Below are positions 16,855 to 25,941 of a DNA stretch of 64,000 bases, piece by piece. The notes beneath the pieces were generated by a model. That model did not search any database, had not been told where the DNA came from, and worked only from the letters and a program-made list of their open reading frames with translations. How positions within the stretch are numbered: position 1 is the stretch's first letter; every line of letters begins with the position of its first letter. The DNA comes from Verrucomicrobiaceae bacterium. GTDB taxonomy: Bacteria > Verrucomicrobiota > Verrucomicrobiia > Verrucomicrobiales > Akkermansiaceae. The stretch lies in contig JAIXPW010000020.1 in NCBI GenBank assembly GCA_027485995.1, forward strand, positions 1-64,000. Reading direction: 5' to 3'. The translations under genes and the position numbers were made by a program.

Positions 16855-19449
16855 TTACTCTCCTTTTAATTCGATGGTTTCGCCGACGGCTGTCTTGAGG
16901 CTAAAGCGTGGGCCTGAGGCGCTTTCCGCAGGCTGGCCATTTCGGATAACGCGGACGTTTTTGTCCGGCCAGGGATTTTGGACAATGCCGTCTCCGCCCT
17001 TTTCGCTGGTGATTTTCACACCGGAGACAATGCCACCCTTGAGTTCCGCCGAAACGAGGAAGGCGCCCTTAGTGCGCAAGGTCCCGAAGCGCGCGTCCTG
17101 ATCCTTGGGCCAGCATGGGAACAAGCGGATCACGCCTTCGTGGCTTTGCAACAACATCTCAGTGACGCCGAGCGCTGGCGAGACATTCTCGATGCCGCCG
17201 CCGCCGAAGCTGAGCAGCTTGTTAGGCAAAGCGTTTCGGGCATACATGTTGCTTAACTCGGCGAGGATCTTTTTCGGATCATAACCGACGCGGGCGCAGG
17301 CGGCATACCATGAGGATGCTCCGTTGGAGTCCTGCCAGCGACTCATGGCATTGATCATGTTGTGGGAGATTTCAAGGAGCTTCGGATCGCTGTCCAGTCC
17401 GATGGCACCTGCCGGATAGATATGCTGGATGCCAAGGGTATTCCCATCACCCCATTCCATGCCTTTTTCGGTGTAACGAAAAACGGTTTTCCCATCCATT
17501 TCCCGAAGCGGAAAGGCACTGATTTTTGCCGCGATGTCCTTCCATTTGTCACGCTTGTCGGCATCGACACCCAGCGCCTCGCTCATGGGGATCATGTTGT
17601 TGAAGAGGGTCTTGACCAGACCCAGCGAGAGAAGTCCGTTCATGTCCGGGCCCGAGCCTTCGTGGATGGAGTCGTTGTAGATGACGTATCGACCATTTTC
17701 CAACTTGAGATAGTCCTCCCAGAATGCGGCGGTTTCGCGCAGGTAGGTATAACCTGTGGTTTTTAGCCATTCCTTGTCCTGCGTGTGCTGCCAATACCAG
17801 ATGAAGAGCAGCGCGGCATAGGCGGCGTTGGAGCGTTGACCGAGATCCAAGTCTTTGCCATACGGGGTCATACCCCATGGGCCGATGGAAACGGGCAGAT
17901 GAATTCCCTTCCATCCTTTGGATTGTGAAAACTGCCTGCCGAGGGGGATCGCCTGGTTCATGGCATCATAAAACGGCAGTGTAGTCTCAACGCGGTTGGC
18001 GGAATAGAGTCCGTAGAATGGTGCCTCGAAATTGTAGTTCAGATGAAAGTCACCAAACCACATCGGATCGTTCACGGTCAGCCAATTGCCCCACAACCCG
18101 GGGGCCACCTTGCCCGCACGGCTACATGATCCCATGATATACCATGAGGCATACCAGCATTGCTCGATGGTCTTGTCGGGAATCTCGATGAACGATCGGC
18201 TCCAGAAATCTTTCCACCACTGGAGATGGGCGGCGGTATTGGCGGCGATCTGAGAGCTTGTCAGACTGGCGACGAGCGCCTTGGCCGATTCTAATGGATC
18301 CGATCCCTTTGTGTCCAAGTCACTGAGGATGGCAGTGGCGACGACGACGGACTTGCCAGGATCGAGATTGAGTTCGGTTGCGTTTTCGGTGCCGATGACC
18401 CGTGTGGCGAGTCCGACTTTACGGCCCTCGGCCTTCGGGGCGTCCGGTGCGTAGAGAAATCCAGCATCAACTGCAGGGATGGATCCAGTGGATTTCAGCA
18501 CCTTGCCATCCATCAGCACGGTCATTTGCTTGCCATCATAGACACCCGCCACATGGACCCACTGATTCAGCGGAATCGTTTCATCGCATTGCAGCACACA
18601 ATCTCCGATGGCAAAGCGCAGGTGACCGTTGGATAGGCCGAGGCTATAGGCCTGATTCCAATCGCCTTTGCTGACGATGTAGTCGGCTTCGGTGGATAAG
18701 GTGGCGGCTTTGATCCAGCCGGAGACGGTTAGAGCCCTGGAAACATCCGGCGCGGCGAGCGGCTTGCCGGCTTTCCCGTCGAAGGTTTGAACATCCTTCC
18801 TTTCTCCCTTGGCCAGCGTCACGATTTCCTCAAGGCCGAGGGCGCGGTCGAGGACAGCCACATCGGCCAATTCGCCGTTGAAGATCCATCGTTCACCACC
18901 GTGCTGCTCGCAGCCTATTTTGACCGGATTGGCGCTTGCTGTGATGCTGGCCGGCACGGTCGCTGCGCTGGCTCCCATGAAATTTTTCAGCGTGATGGCG
19001 AGTGGTTTGCTGCCTTTGTTAGAAAGCTCGACACATAACAGATTTTGATTCGCATCCACCCAGGCGCGGGAGGTCATGGCAGCGTCCCCATTGGTGTAAT
19101 CGCCGCGGATCTCCGCCAAGCGCATGTCGGAGACAGTTTGGAATTTCGCTCCTTGCAGCGCGGGGGTCCGGATACGTAGTTGGCCGACCGCGATGGGTGC
19201 CTGGTATTTGATGCTCCAGAAATCGTTCTTGCCGATGTAATAGGTCAGTTGGGCTGCAGGGCCGGATTGCATCACGCCGACATCCCCGTTGCCCAACAAC
19301 GGACCGCTAGGCATGAACTGGGTCGGCTCGCCAACCGGAGCATTCAGGGTGATCGCGTGCTTTTCAACGATCTCCGGTCCGGTAACGGCCTGGCCCTTGG
19401 CGGCGGCTATCAGGAATATGGGTAGGATGAGGCTGGCGTAGGGCGTCAT
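16855..19449 (-). CDS. GH95-like secreted glycosidase with inserted LamG domain
   Basis: This 864-residue protein has an N-terminal signal (ASLILPIFLIAAAKGQA). The GH95 N-terminal domain begins with 'PVGEPTQFMPSGPLLGNGDVG'. A LamG domain is spliced in at about residues 185-330 ('FNGELADVAVLDRALGLEEI', 'LTVSGWIKAATLSTEADYIV', 'NQWVHVAGVYDGKQMTVLMD'). The (alpha/alpha)6 barrel follows ('LWGNWLTVNDPMWFGDFHLN'). The Asn-x-Asn pair of GH95 is present (Asn471, Asn473), and the C-terminal block 'VTEMLLQSHEGVIRLFPCWP' is family-typical. However, the block that usually reads FQIDGNxG reads 'FGGGGIENVSPALG', so the catalytic Asp is absent at its normal place. It may therefore be a different specificity or a separate clade rather than an alpha-L-fucosidase. 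Confidence 0.82.
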   Translation of the reverse strand: MTPYASLILPIFLIAAAKGQAVTGPEIVEKHAITLNAPVGEPTQFMPSGPLLGNGDVGVMQSGPAAQLTYYIGKNDFWSIKYQAPIAVGQLRIRTPALQGAKFQTVSDMRLAEIRGDYTNGDAAMTSRAWVDANQNLLCVELSNKGSKPLAITLKNFMGASAATVPASITASANPVKIGCEQHGGERWIFNGELADVAVLDRALGLEEIVTLAKGERKDVQTFDGKAGKPLAAPDVSRALTVSGWIKAATLSTEADYIVSKGDWNQAYSLGLSNGHLRFAIGDCVLQCDETIPLNQWVHVAGVYDGKQMTVLMDGKVLKSTGSIPAVDAGFLYAPDAPKAEGRKVGLATRVIGTENATELNLDPGKSVVVATAILSDLDTKGSDPLESAKALVASLTSSQIAANTAAHLQWWKDFWSRSFIEIPDKTIEQCWYASWYIMGSCSRAGKVAPGLWGNWLTVNDPMWFGDFHLNYNFEAPFYGLYSANRVETTLPFYDAMNQAIPLGRQFSQSKGWKGIHLPVSIGPWGMTPYGKDLDLGQRSNAAYAALLFIWYWQHTQDKEWLKTTGYTYLRETAAFWEDYLKLENGRYVIYNDSIHEGSGPDMNGLLSLGLVKTLFNNMIPMSEALGVDADKRDKWKDIAAKISAFPLREMDGKTVFRYTEKGMEWGDGNTLGIQHIYPAGAIGLDSDPKLLEISHNMINAMSRWQDSNGASSWYAACARVGYDPKKILAELSNMYARNALPNKLLSFGGGGIENVSPALGVTEMLLQSHEGVIRLFPCWPKDQDARFGTLRTKGAFLVSAELKGGIVSGVKITSEKGGDGIVQNPWPDKNVRVIRNGQPAESASGPRFSLKTAVGETIELKGE

Positions 19450-19574
19450 TCGTATTGGCGGCTTCTGTTCGCTAGCGAATATCAGTTAGATTGATAGGGG
19501 CGTGGATTCAGCTGCTACTGACTTTGTAAGAAGCGGGACCGACAATATCGGGTGAGCTGAAACCGGATTCAGAT

Positions 19575-20450
19575 TCATGGGTTCTTCCGTGGTGGCTGCT
19601 TTGCGCCATCGCTTCCTCCAGAAGAAGGGTTCAGGCGGTGCCATGCGGACATGGAACGGGTAAGGTTATCCTTCGGCGGCAATTTCACACCGTAACCCTG
19701 CAAACCGATCGGCCCAACGTAATACAGTTTCTCGAGCGTCCGCAGCAACCGACCGATGTCATAGGTGCCTCCATCCAGCGGTCGGATCAGTTGGTCCCAA
19801 TCGCTGTTGGGTTTACCACTGTCGGCACCGTTGATGGTGACTAGGAAGAGATACGGCCTTGCCTCGGCAAGCAGTTCGGGAATCTTCTCCTCATCGCCGA
19901 CCATCAGGCAGTGGCAGAGATTGAACGTGACTCCCAGATTCCTTCGATTGACAGCCTTGGCGACCCTCACGGCATCTTGCACGCGCTCGGTCCAGCAACC
20001 TTTGTGTGGATAGATCGCCACCCGCAATCCGTGCGTGGCCGCCGTGTCGGCAAGCCTTTGCAATGCCGGCACCGCGATGGCGTCACCTTCGGGCGAGCTG
20101 GCTTTGAAAACCTCGCTGTTGATCGGCAGCCAGATCACGGCGTCAGTGCTTTCGAGCGATTTCATGGCCGGTTCGAGCCGGGGATCGAGCACCAGGCCTG
20201 TCGCGGTCAGCACGGCGTAGGGATCGCTGTAAACCGCAAACAATTTCAATCCGTGCTGCCGCACCTGGGCGACGGAGGCGGCCACCTCTTCCGCTGAGCC
20301 GGTTTTCCATCCGATGCCGTCGTAGCCAAGGGACTTGACTGTATCGAGTTCTTTCAAATCCCGCACTGCCGTGTCCATCGCGAAAAACGGATTCGCCTGG
20401 CTCGATTCGACGGCAATTGTCAGCGCGATCACTAATATTTTCCAGTTCAT
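19575..20450 (-). CDS. secreted sugar phosphate isomerase/epimerase-like TIM barrel
   Basis: This 291-residue protein has a signal peptide (NWKILVIALTIAVESSQANP). An AP-endonuclease-2/xylose-isomerase-like barrel follows: 'SLGYDGIGWKTGSAEEVAAS', 'HGLKLFAVYSD', 'HGLRVAIYPHKGCWTERVQD', 'NLGVTFNLCHCLMVGDEEKI', 'PIGLQGYGVKL'. The usual metal ligands Glu/His/Asp/Glu are only partly obvious (His in 'YPHKG', His in 'LCHCL'). Export of this fold is a recurrent feature of planctomycetes and verrucomicrobia, where its role is unclear. It is the first gene of the minus-strand run continuing to 10462, divergent from the PSD1 operon. Confidence 0.83.
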   Translation of the reverse strand: MNWKILVIALTIAVESSQANPFFAMDTAVRDLKELDTVKSLGYDGIGWKTGSAEEVAASVAQVRQHGLKLFAVYSDPYAVLTATGLVLDPRLEPAMKSLESTDAVIWLPINSEVFKASSPEGDAIAVPALQRLADTAATHGLRVAIYPHKGCWTERVQDAVRVAKAVNRRNLGVTFNLCHCLMVGDEEKIPELLAEARPYLFLVTINGADSGKPNSDWDQLIRPLDGGTYDIGRLLRTLEKLYYVGPIGLQGYGVKLPPKDNLTRSMSAWHRLNPSSGGSDGAKQPPRKNP

Positions 20451-20927
20451 GCAATTTGTTCTCGTTGAGCTTGTGGTGGGCAGTGAGCCTGTCAGGCCCG
20501 ATTCTGATGAGAACTGCTGGTTTTTATCAATGACACTGATGGAATCGAACCGTCGGCAGCCGTCATCTCCCGTAATCTGAAGGTTGCGTTCATGATGTCG
20601 GTGTCGAGAGAAGGAATCATGCGGATCTCCTGACGTTTGTCATGTGACGCAAATACGTCACATGACAAGTTCGGATCGCTAATACACCATCATCTTTAAC
20701 GTCTGGAGAAATTGCGCTTGATGACCTGCCATTTACAGCTTCTCCGAGTGTTTCACCAAAACAAGCGTTGCCTCGAATGGTGGCCATATCAATGGAAAAA
20801 CTGGAATTCGTCTGGCAAGGTATTTGGCTGGCAGCACACACAAATGTGGCGAACCGCATTTTCGGACGGGGCATCAAGGTTTTTTCAAGCAATTTCATTT
20901 TCACCCGCTGCGTAACAGACCGCCTCA
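20451..20927. other. 477-bp divergent intergenic region with palindromic operator
   Basis: This region separates the minus-strand glycosidase run from the plus-strand PSD1 operon. It holds the 32-bp palindrome at 20637-20668. On the PSD1 side a TAATAC hexamer follows the palindrome about a dozen bases downstream (20680-20685), a possible -10 element. Short frames inside (for example minus 20617-20961) show no motif. Confidence 0.6.
20637..20668 (+). promoter_or_regulatory. palindromic operator, copy A (perfect 13-bp arms)
   Basis: Left arm TTGTCATGTGACG and right arm CGTCACATGACAA are perfect reverse complements around a six-base spacer CAAATA. Each arm contains the near-palindromic decamer GTCAYRTGAC, so the site can be seen as two decamers separated by eight bases. 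Related copies are at 46774-46801 and 53533-53560. The end reading TGACAAG points toward the PSD1 operon starting at 20928. Confidence 0.75.
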
Positions 20928-23900
20928 ATGCCTGCACCTGCCATCCATCGCATTTGGCCATTCATTTTCTCCCTGGCGTTCAACATCCGGGCGGAGGAAC
21001 CATCGTTCAGTCGCGATGTGCGCCCGATCCTCTCGGACGCGTGCTACAAGTGCCATGGTCCGGATGACAAGGAGCGCAAGGGCGAACTTCTGCTCAGCGA
21101 GTTCGATGGTGCTCTGAAAGGCGGGAAATCCGGCGACGCGGCGATCGTTCCGGGCAAGCCTTCCTCGAGTGAAATGATCAAGCGCCTGCACACCGAAGAT
21201 CCGGATGAGCAGATGCCACCACCCTCCACGAAGAAAAGTCTCACTCCGGAGCAGATCGGCGTGTTGGAGAAGTGGATCGCGTCCGGGGCGAAATATGAAA
21301 AGCACTGGGCATTTCAAGCTCCCGTCTCCCCTGCTGTTCCCAAGTCAGAAGCGTCCAATCCGATCGACGCCTTCGTGCGGTCCTCCCTCGCAGGGAGCGG
21401 TCTGAAGCCCTCCGCGGAAGCCGACAAGGCGGCTCTTTACCGTCGTGCCAGTTTCGATCTGATCGGCCTGCCTCCGACGTCAGAAGACTTGGCCGCGTAT
21501 CTGGCCGACAGCACTCCTGATGCTTACGAAAAGGCAGTGGATCGCTTGCTCGCCTCTCCGCAGTACGGCGAGCGCTGGGCACGCAAATGGCTCGATCTCG
21601 CCCGCTATGCCGACACCAACGGCTATGAGAAGGACAATCCCCGCACGATCTGGCCCTATCGCGACTGGGTGATCAAGGCGCTCAATGACGACATGCCCTT
21701 CGATCGGTTCACGGTCGAACAGATTGCCGGTGACCTGCTACCCGAAGCCACTGCGGACCAGCGAATCGCCACCGGCTTTCATCGCAACACCATGCTCAAC
21801 GAGGAAGGTGGAATCGACCCCTTGGAGTTCCGTTTCAAGGCGATGGTGGATCGCGTGGCCACCACCGGCGCCACCTGGCTGGGGTTGACACTTCAATGCT
21901 GCCAGTGCCACACCCACAAGTATGATCCAATCCCGCACCGTGAGTATTATTCGATGATGGCGTTCCTCGACAATGCGGACGAACCGACCCTCGAGCTGCC
22001 AAGTCCGGAGCAGGAGCGCGAGGCCGCCGCACGGATCACCAAGGCGGATGAACTGGTTGCCGCCCTGCCTCTCAAGTGGCCAGTCCAGGATCCATCCATG
22101 GTCTGGTCCACTCCCGCGCCTACCGTGACCACGGAACCCGTCGAAGCGTCTCGAGCCCTCGACGACAGCTCGGTTCTGTTCACCGCCCCTGGACCAGAAA
22201 CAAGCATTGCAACCCTACAATTTCCTGGACTCAAGGGCAAGTTCACCCAGCTCCGCATCGAGGCCCTAACAGATGACTCGCTTCCTGGCAAAGGACCTGG
22301 CAGAACACCCCACGGCAACTTTGTCCTCAGTGAGCTGGAAGTCCGCGTGGGGGGACAGCTTGTGAAACTCACGCAACCGACTGCCAACGTCGAACAGCCC
22401 GGCTACCCCGTCACCGCCGTAATCGACAGCAGGATCGATACGGGCTGGGCCGTACAGGTTCCGGGTCAGGACATCCACGGAAACAAATCCGCCACCTTCA
22501 CGTTTGAAACTCCCATCGATGCGAATGCCGGCACAACGGTGACTGTTAGACAGCAGCACGGCACGCAGCATACCCTCGGACGGATGAAGGTCAGCTTCGG
22601 TGCGACTTCCCCGTCCACCAACGACCCGGAATCACTCCGCAAGGAGTTGCTGGCGAAGGCGTTCTCCACCTGGCTCGACCAACAGAAATCCCACACTGCG
22701 AATTGGCAGGTCATCACACCGGTCAAGGCCTCCTCGAATCTTCCGCTGCTCACCATTCAACCGGATTCCACGGTCTTCGTCTCCGGCGACATCACCAAGG
22801 CGGACACTTATCAGGTCGATCTCGGGAAACCACCGGAAGCCGTCACCGCCATCCGGCTGGAAGCCCTGCCGGATCCGCGACTGCCTGCTCGTGGCCCCGG
22901 GATGGCCTATTACGAGGGACCCAAGGGAGACTTCATGTTAGGCGAGTTCCAACTCACCGCCGACGGCCAGCCGGTCAAGATCGCCAAGGCCAGCCAGAGT
23001 TATGCCAAGAACCATTTCGGCTCGCAGGCCGAGGCCAGTTTCGCGATCGATGGAAATCCGGAGACCGGCTGGAGCTGTGCGGAGGGCCAGGGTCGCGCCC
23101 ATGAAGCCGTCTTTCTGTTAGAGAAACCACTCACCGCCTCCAGCCTCAATCTCACGATGATGTTCGGACGGCACTACGCCTGTTCGTTGGGCAAATTCCG
23201 GATCTCCCTCACCACCCAGGCGGGCGAGGTGGTGGCCAGCCATGTTTCCTTCGATGCACAGCCCTTGATCCACAAGCCGGATCGGACCGAAGCGGAGACC
23301 CAGTTGCTGAGAAACGAGTTCCTTCTCAACGCCCCGGAGCTAGCCGGCGCGCGAAAGGAGATCGACGAGCTGCGCCGCCCGCAATCGTTCCTCACGTCGC
23401 TGGTTCTTCAGGAACGACCCGCAGAAAACCCACGCCGCACCTTCATTCACAATCGCGGTGAATGGACCCAACCCACCGAGCCCGTGGAGCCCGCAGTGCT
23501 ATCGATTCTCAATCCCCTCCCTGCCGGGGCTCCGAAGAACCGCCTCAGCTTCGCACGCTGGCTCGTCAGCCGCGACAATCCGCTCACCGCCCGCGTCGTG
23601 GTCAATCGCGCCTGGGCCACCTTTTTCGGTCGCGGCATCGTCAAGACTCAGGAGGACTTCGGATTCCAAAGCAGCCCGCCTTCCCATCCGCAGCTTCTCG
23701 ACTGGCTGGCGATCCGTTTCATGGACGATGGCTGGTCGTTCAAGAAACTCCATCGCCTGATCGTCACCAGCCAGACCTACAAGCAATCCAGCTCCTCCAC
23801 CGCCGCTGGCGAGGAGAAGGATCCGGAAAACATCCTGCTCTGGCGTGGCCCGCGTTTGAGACTCGATGCCGAGGAGGTTCGCGATTCGGCACTGCGCTCG

Positions 23901-24461
23901 GCCGGCATCCTTTCCAACAAAATGCTCGGCCCCAGTGTCTTTCCGCCTCAGCCCGCCAGCGTCACCACCGAGGGGACCTATGGAGCCCTTGCATGGAACA
24001 CCAGCACCGGCGAGGACCGCTATCGCCGCAGCCTCTACACCTTTGCCAAGCGCACCGCGCCATTTGCCTTTGCCAACACCTTCGATGCTCCGACCGGCGA
24101 GGCCTGCATTGTCCGCCGGGACAAGTCGAACACGCCGCTCCAGGCGCTTTCGCTTCTCAACGATGTCACGATCATCGAAGCCGCCCAGGCTCTTGGAAAG
24201 CACCTGGTGGAAACCCCGGGCGCTCCCGAGCGATTAGCGTCCGAGGCTTTCCTGCGTTGCTTCTCGCGCCCTCCTTCACCCGAGGAACTCGCTGCGGTCC
24301 TCGATTTCCATCAGAAGCAGCAACAACGCTTCACCGCCGCTCCCGAGTCGGCCAAGGCCCTCGCAGGAAACGGTCCTGCCGAAACCATCATCTCACGCGC
24401 GGCCTGGACCGCCGTGGCCCGCGCCTTGATGAACATGGATGAGTTCGTCACCAAAAGCTGA
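20928..24461 (+). CDS. PSD1-type diheme cytochrome c protein (PSCyt1-DUF1549-DUF1553)
   Basis: This 1177-residue exported protein is predicted periplasmic or surface. A short signal ([14 protein letters not shown]) leads into the PSCyt1 cytochrome domain with heme motif CYKCH (39-43). DUF1549 follows ('[20 protein letters not shown]', '[20 protein letters not shown]', '[20 protein letters not shown]') and includes a second CxxCH (Cys324/Cys327/His328 in '[12 protein letters not shown]'). Two tandem galactose-binding-like modules occupy about residues 430-560 and 620-780 ('[20 protein letters not shown]' and '[20 protein letters not shown]'). DUF1553 closes the protein ('[20 protein letters not shown]', 'TYKQSSSS', '[15 protein letters not shown]'). 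The family is nearly confined to planctomycetes and verrucomicrobia and is always paired with DUF1501, as here (9 bp downstream). The biochemical role is unproven. Confidence 0.93.
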   Translation: MPAPAIHRIWPFIFSLAFNIRAEEPSFSRDVRPILSDACYKCHGPDDKERKGELLLSEFDGALKGGKSGDAAIVPGKPSSSEMIKRLHTEDPDEQMPPPSTKKSLTPEQIGVLEKWIASGAKYEKHWAFQAPVSPAVPKSEASNPIDAFVRSSLAGSGLKPSAEADKAALYRRASFDLIGLPPTSEDLAAYLADSTPDAYEKAVDRLLASPQYGERWARKWLDLARYADTNGYEKDNPRTIWPYRDWVIKALNDDMPFDRFTVEQIAGDLLPEATADQRIATGFHRNTMLNEEGGIDPLEFRFKAMVDRVATTGATWLGLTLQCCQCHTHKYDPIPHREYYSMMAFLDNADEPTLELPSPEQEREAAARITKADELVAALPLKWPVQDPSMVWSTPAPTVTTEPVEASRALDDSSVLFTAPGPETSIATLQFPGLKGKFTQLRIEALTDDSLPGKGPGRTPHGNFVLSELEVRVGGQLVKLTQPTANVEQPGYPVTAVIDSRIDTGWAVQVPGQDIHGNKSATFTFETPIDANAGTTVTVRQQHGTQHTLGRMKVSFGATSPSTNDPESLRKELLAKAFSTWLDQQKSHTANWQVITPVKASSNLPLLTIQPDSTVFVSGDITKADTYQVDLGKPPEAVTAIRLEALPDPRLPARGPGMAYYEGPKGDFMLGEFQLTADGQPVKIAKASQSYAKNHFGSQAEASFAIDGNPETGWSCAEGQGRAHEAVFLLEKPLTASSLNLTMMFGRHYACSLGKFRISLTTQAGEVVASHVSFDAQPLIHKPDRTEAETQLLRNEFLLNAPELAGARKEIDELRRPQSFLTSLVLQERPAENPRRTFIHNRGEWTQPTEPVEPAVLSILNPLPAGAPKNRLSFARWLVSRDNPLTARVVVNRAWATFFGRGIVKTQEDFGFQSSPPSHPQLLDWLAIRFMDDGWSFKKLHRLIVTSQTYKQSSSSTAAGEEKDPENILLWRGPRLRLDAEEVRDSALRSAGILSNKMLGPSVFPPQPASVTTEGTYGALAWNTSTGEDRYRRSLYTFAKRTAPFAFANTFDAPTGEACIVRRDKSNTPLQALSLLNDVTIIEAAQALGKHLVETPGAPERLASEAFLRCFSRPPSPEELAAVLDFHQKQQQRFTAAPESAKALAGNGPAETIISRAAWTAVARALMNMDEFVTKS

Positions 24462-24469
24462 TCACCCGC

Positions 24470-25906
24470 ATGAACCCCTTTCAAAACCGCTGTCTCGATA
24501 TCACGCGCCGCCACTTCCTGCGTGACTGCGGAGTTGGCGTCGGAAAAATGGCGCTCGCCGGATTGCTGGCCGAACGGCTGGGAGCACAAACCGCTCCTGC
24601 TTTCGTCAATCCCATGGCGCCCCATCCCGGCCACTTCACGGGCAAGGCCAAGGCAGTCATCCACCTCTTCATGGCTGGGGCACCGAGCCATCTTGATCTC
24701 TTCGATTTCAAGCCTGACCTCACCAAGATGGACGGCAAGCCGCTTCCGGCTTCGGTCACGGAAGGCCAGCGACTCGCGTTCATCCGCGCCGATGCCGCAG
24801 TCATGGGACCACAGTTCAAGTTCGCCCGTCACGGCCAGTCCGGCATGGAGATCTCCGAAGCCCTGCCCTATCTATCAAAAATCGTCGATGACATCTGCCT
24901 GATCCGCTCCTGCCACACCGATCAGTTCAACCACGCTCCCGCCCAGACCTTTTTCCAAACCGGCTTCGCCGTCCCCGGCCGCCCAAGCATCGGTTCATGG
25001 GCCACCTATGGACTCGGTTGTGTCACCAGTGATCTGCCTGCCTTCGTGGTTCTCAGCACCGGCAGTGGCATCAGCGGCGGCAGCGGCCTGTGGTCGAGTG
25101 GCTTTCTTCCCAGCATCTACACCGGCGTGCGTTTCCGCAACCAAGGCGATCCGATCCTCAATGTCACCAATCCGGCCGGCATCGACCCCACGCTCCAGCG
25201 CGACACCATCGACCTCGTCAGCAATCTGAACCACAAACGTCTCGATTCGACCGGTGATCCGGAAATCGCCACCCGGCTTGCCAACTATGAAATGGCCTTC
25301 CGCATGCAGACCTCCGCGCCGGAACTCATGGATCTGCGAAGCGAGACGAAGGAAACCCTCGACCTCTATGGCTGTGATCCTGCCGTTCCCTCGTTCGCCC
25401 GCGCCTGCCTGTTGGCCCGCAGAATGATCGAACGCGGCGTGCGATTCGTGAACATCTTCCATGAAGGCTGGGACGCCCACAGCGATGTCGTCGGAAATCA
25501 CCGCAAAAACTGCAAGGAAACCGATCAGGCCAGCGCCGCGCTCGTCATCGATCTCAAGCGCCGTGGCCTGCTCGACGAAACCCTCGTCGCCTGGGGCGGT
25601 GAATTCGGCCGCACCCCGATGGTCGAGAGCAACGCCGCACTCGGGCGTTCACGCGGTCGCGACCACCACCCGAAAGCCTACAGCATGTGGATGGCCGGCG
25701 GCGGCATCAAACCCGGCGGCATCCACGGTGCCACCGACGAGCTCGGCTACAACATCGTCACGGACCCAGTCCACGTTCACGATATCCAGGCCACCTTGCT
25801 GCACTGTCTAGGCTTTGATCACGAACGCCTCACCTACCGCGCCCAAGGCCGTGATTTCAGGCTAACAGACGTCCATGGCAAGGTCGTAAAGAATATCCTG
25901 TCTTGA
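24470..25906 (+). CDS. DUF1501 domain-containing protein, Tat-exported
   Basis: This 478-residue protein has a twin-arginine signal 'DITRRHFLRDCGVGVGKMAL'. The DUF1501 body has an alkaline-phosphatase/sulfatase-like fold: 'VIHLFMAGAPSHLDLFDFKP' (start of the domain), 'RSCHTDQFNHAPAQTFFQTG', 'LARRMIERGVRFVNIFHEGW', 'LVAWGGEFGRTPMVE', 'GRDHHPKAYSMWMAGGGIKP' and 'LLHCLGFDHERLTYRAQGRD'. The conserved Asp/His residues could bind metal. The family is the constant partner of PSD1 cytochromes, and the gene sits 9 bp after one. Folding with cofactor before export (Tat) fits a metalloprotein. A paralogue lies at 56680-58131. Confidence 0.93.
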   Translation: MNPFQNRCLDITRRHFLRDCGVGVGKMALAGLLAERLGAQTAPAFVNPMAPHPGHFTGKAKAVIHLFMAGAPSHLDLFDFKPDLTKMDGKPLPASVTEGQRLAFIRADAAVMGPQFKFARHGQSGMEISEALPYLSKIVDDICLIRSCHTDQFNHAPAQTFFQTGFAVPGRPSIGSWATYGLGCVTSDLPAFVVLSTGSGISGGSGLWSSGFLPSIYTGVRFRNQGDPILNVTNPAGIDPTLQRDTIDLVSNLNHKRLDSTGDPEIATRLANYEMAFRMQTSAPELMDLRSETKETLDLYGCDPAVPSFARACLLARRMIERGVRFVNIFHEGWDAHSDVVGNHRKNCKETDQASAALVIDLKRRGLLDETLVAWGGEFGRTPMVESNAALGRSRGRDHHPKAYSMWMAGGGIKPGGIHGATDELGYNIVTDPVHVHDIQATLLHCLGFDHERLTYRAQGRDFRLTDVHGKVVKNILS

Positions 25907-25941
25907 TCTCAATCACTCTCATCTGCTCACTCATCAATCCA

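Noticed and set aside
19468..19479. 12-bp perfect palindrome TTCGCTAGCGAA upstream of the GH95-like gene
   Set aside because: A dozen or so 12-bp palindromes are expected by chance in 64 kb, and no second copy was seen in other control regions.
20617..20961. 114-residue minus-strand frame in the divergent control region
   Set aside because: It overlaps the start of the PSD1 gene and the operator and has no motif or export signal.
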